Below are positions 63,395 to 64,000 of a DNA stretch of 64,000 bases, one piece after another. Each line of letters opens with the position of its first letter. Position 1 is the stretch's first letter. A program made the position numbers and the translations under genes. The notes under the pieces were generated by a model. That model worked only from the letters and a program-made list of their open reading frames with translations. It ran no database searches and was not told the DNA's origin. The stretch is from Anthopleura xanthogrammica (Eukaryota; Cnidaria; Anthozoa; Actiniaria; Actiniidae): assembly GCA_964019055.1 (NCBI GenBank), contig OZ025212.1, forward strand, positions 8,237,109-8,301,108, in the 5' to 3' direction.

Positions 63395-64000
63395 CTTTTT
63401 TTCTTTCTTTCTGTATTAGAAGTTCAGCATTGCTGTATCTTTCTGTTCTCTTTTATCGTTTATAAACCTTTTCCTCCATTCTTTCATTAATGCTTTCTTT
63501 CTTGTTTCTTTTTCGTGTGTGATCTCAGAACGGCTTTAAAATATTTTATAATACCGCATGCATGGCAGAATAAATGGTTCGTCGAGAGAACCACAATATT
63601 TATTTAGACTTACTTCATGATTTTACTCTCATCTGTTTTGTCAGTCGTTTCACGCTGTTGAAACCCCAGCTTTAAAATGTGAATAATTTTTGGATTTGCT
63701 ATTATGCTCTCGATTTTCATTGGCCCGTAGTGATCATTATGCATTCGATAAGTAGATTTATTCCGGAAGGCAAGAACGGATGCGGCTGTTTGTTGAACGA
63801 TCTGAAAGGATCCTACCTTTTCCCGATACTCTTGCCTATCTTCTTCGTTTACCGTCCATTTTCTAGACCTTATTTGTACCAATTCTTTTCCCTCAAATCC
63901 CTAAAATCACTGGCAGAAACCTGCCAACCGCTAAATCTGTCAAAAGAAGCCAAACCATAATGAATGGAGAATGAATTCTGTATGCTTTCACGAGTTTATT
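62860..64000. other. Upstream flank of MUS81
   Basis: This presumably contains the MUS81 promoter and 5' UTR; no TATA box is obvious. A TTTC microsatellite lies at about 63,361-63,413. The last 400 bp have overlapping open frames on both strands with no recognised domain and no ATG in good context, so no gene is called. Confidence 0.4.

Noticed and set aside
63610..63882. Minus-strand frame with KWTVNEEDRQEYREK considered as an exon
   Set aside because: It has a possible acceptor and donor but no ATG, no recognised family and no second exon to join; left uncalled.

Overview
The window is eukaryotic nuclear DNA: AT-rich, with small exons in long introns, GT-AG splice sites, and many inverted-repeat elements and LINE remnants. 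The gene content and repeat style fit an anthozoan cnidarian, most likely a reef-building coral. That assignment is inference; no sequence search was possible. Three protein-coding genes can be assembled from exons whose splice phases agree.

Positions 2,090-6,252 (+) hold the 3' part of a secreted lectin-type gene (lectin A): three phase-1 EGF exons followed by a terminal C-type-lectin-like (CTLD) exon. Its 5' part lies left of the window. Positions 23,570-42,429 (+) hold a complete relative (lectin B). It has a signal-peptide exon, a PAN/Apple exon, eleven EGF exons and a terminal CTLD exon, which join into a 652-residue open frame. The two genes form a tandem cluster. Lectin B is growing by local duplication: an EGF exon pair is repeated four times, three of them at an exact 1,426-bp spacing, and a second EGF exon is duplicated further on.

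Positions 50,023-62,859 (-) hold a complete MUS81 structure-specific endonuclease gene. Its 18 coding exons give 582 residues with the N-terminal helix-hairpin-helix (HhH) region, winged helix, XPF-type nuclease core (VGDF ... ERKRMDDL) and C-terminal HhH domain.

Between and inside the genes is a dense repeat landscape. Positions 12.8-18.7 kb carry a decayed LINE reverse-transcriptase fragment and a nearly complete CR1/L2-like LINE whose ORF2 is broken by a frameshift and an insertion. A possible Crypton-type tyrosine-recombinase remnant lies near 19.5 kb. Several non-autonomous DNA-transposon families have terminal inverted repeats and target duplications readable by eye: one with 7-bp duplications (504-968 and 51,590-52,015), one with GTAT/ATAC duplications (1,694-1,956 and 37,577-37,874), and at least four TTAA insertions, one of them a 1.9-kb fold-back with arms of about 330 bp. 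Two insertions can be checked against empty sites in the duplicated copies of lectin B.

Large tandem arrays include a hexamer CCCCGT array beside a lectin A exon, a 38-bp minisatellite of about 43 copies (7.1-8.75 kb), a 65-bp array inside an inverted-repeat element (20.5-21.0 kb), and a 19-bp G-rich TTAGGG-containing array in a MUS81 intron. No bacterial-style operon, CRISPR array or rRNA was seen; tRNA-like sequences are degenerate or SINE-like.
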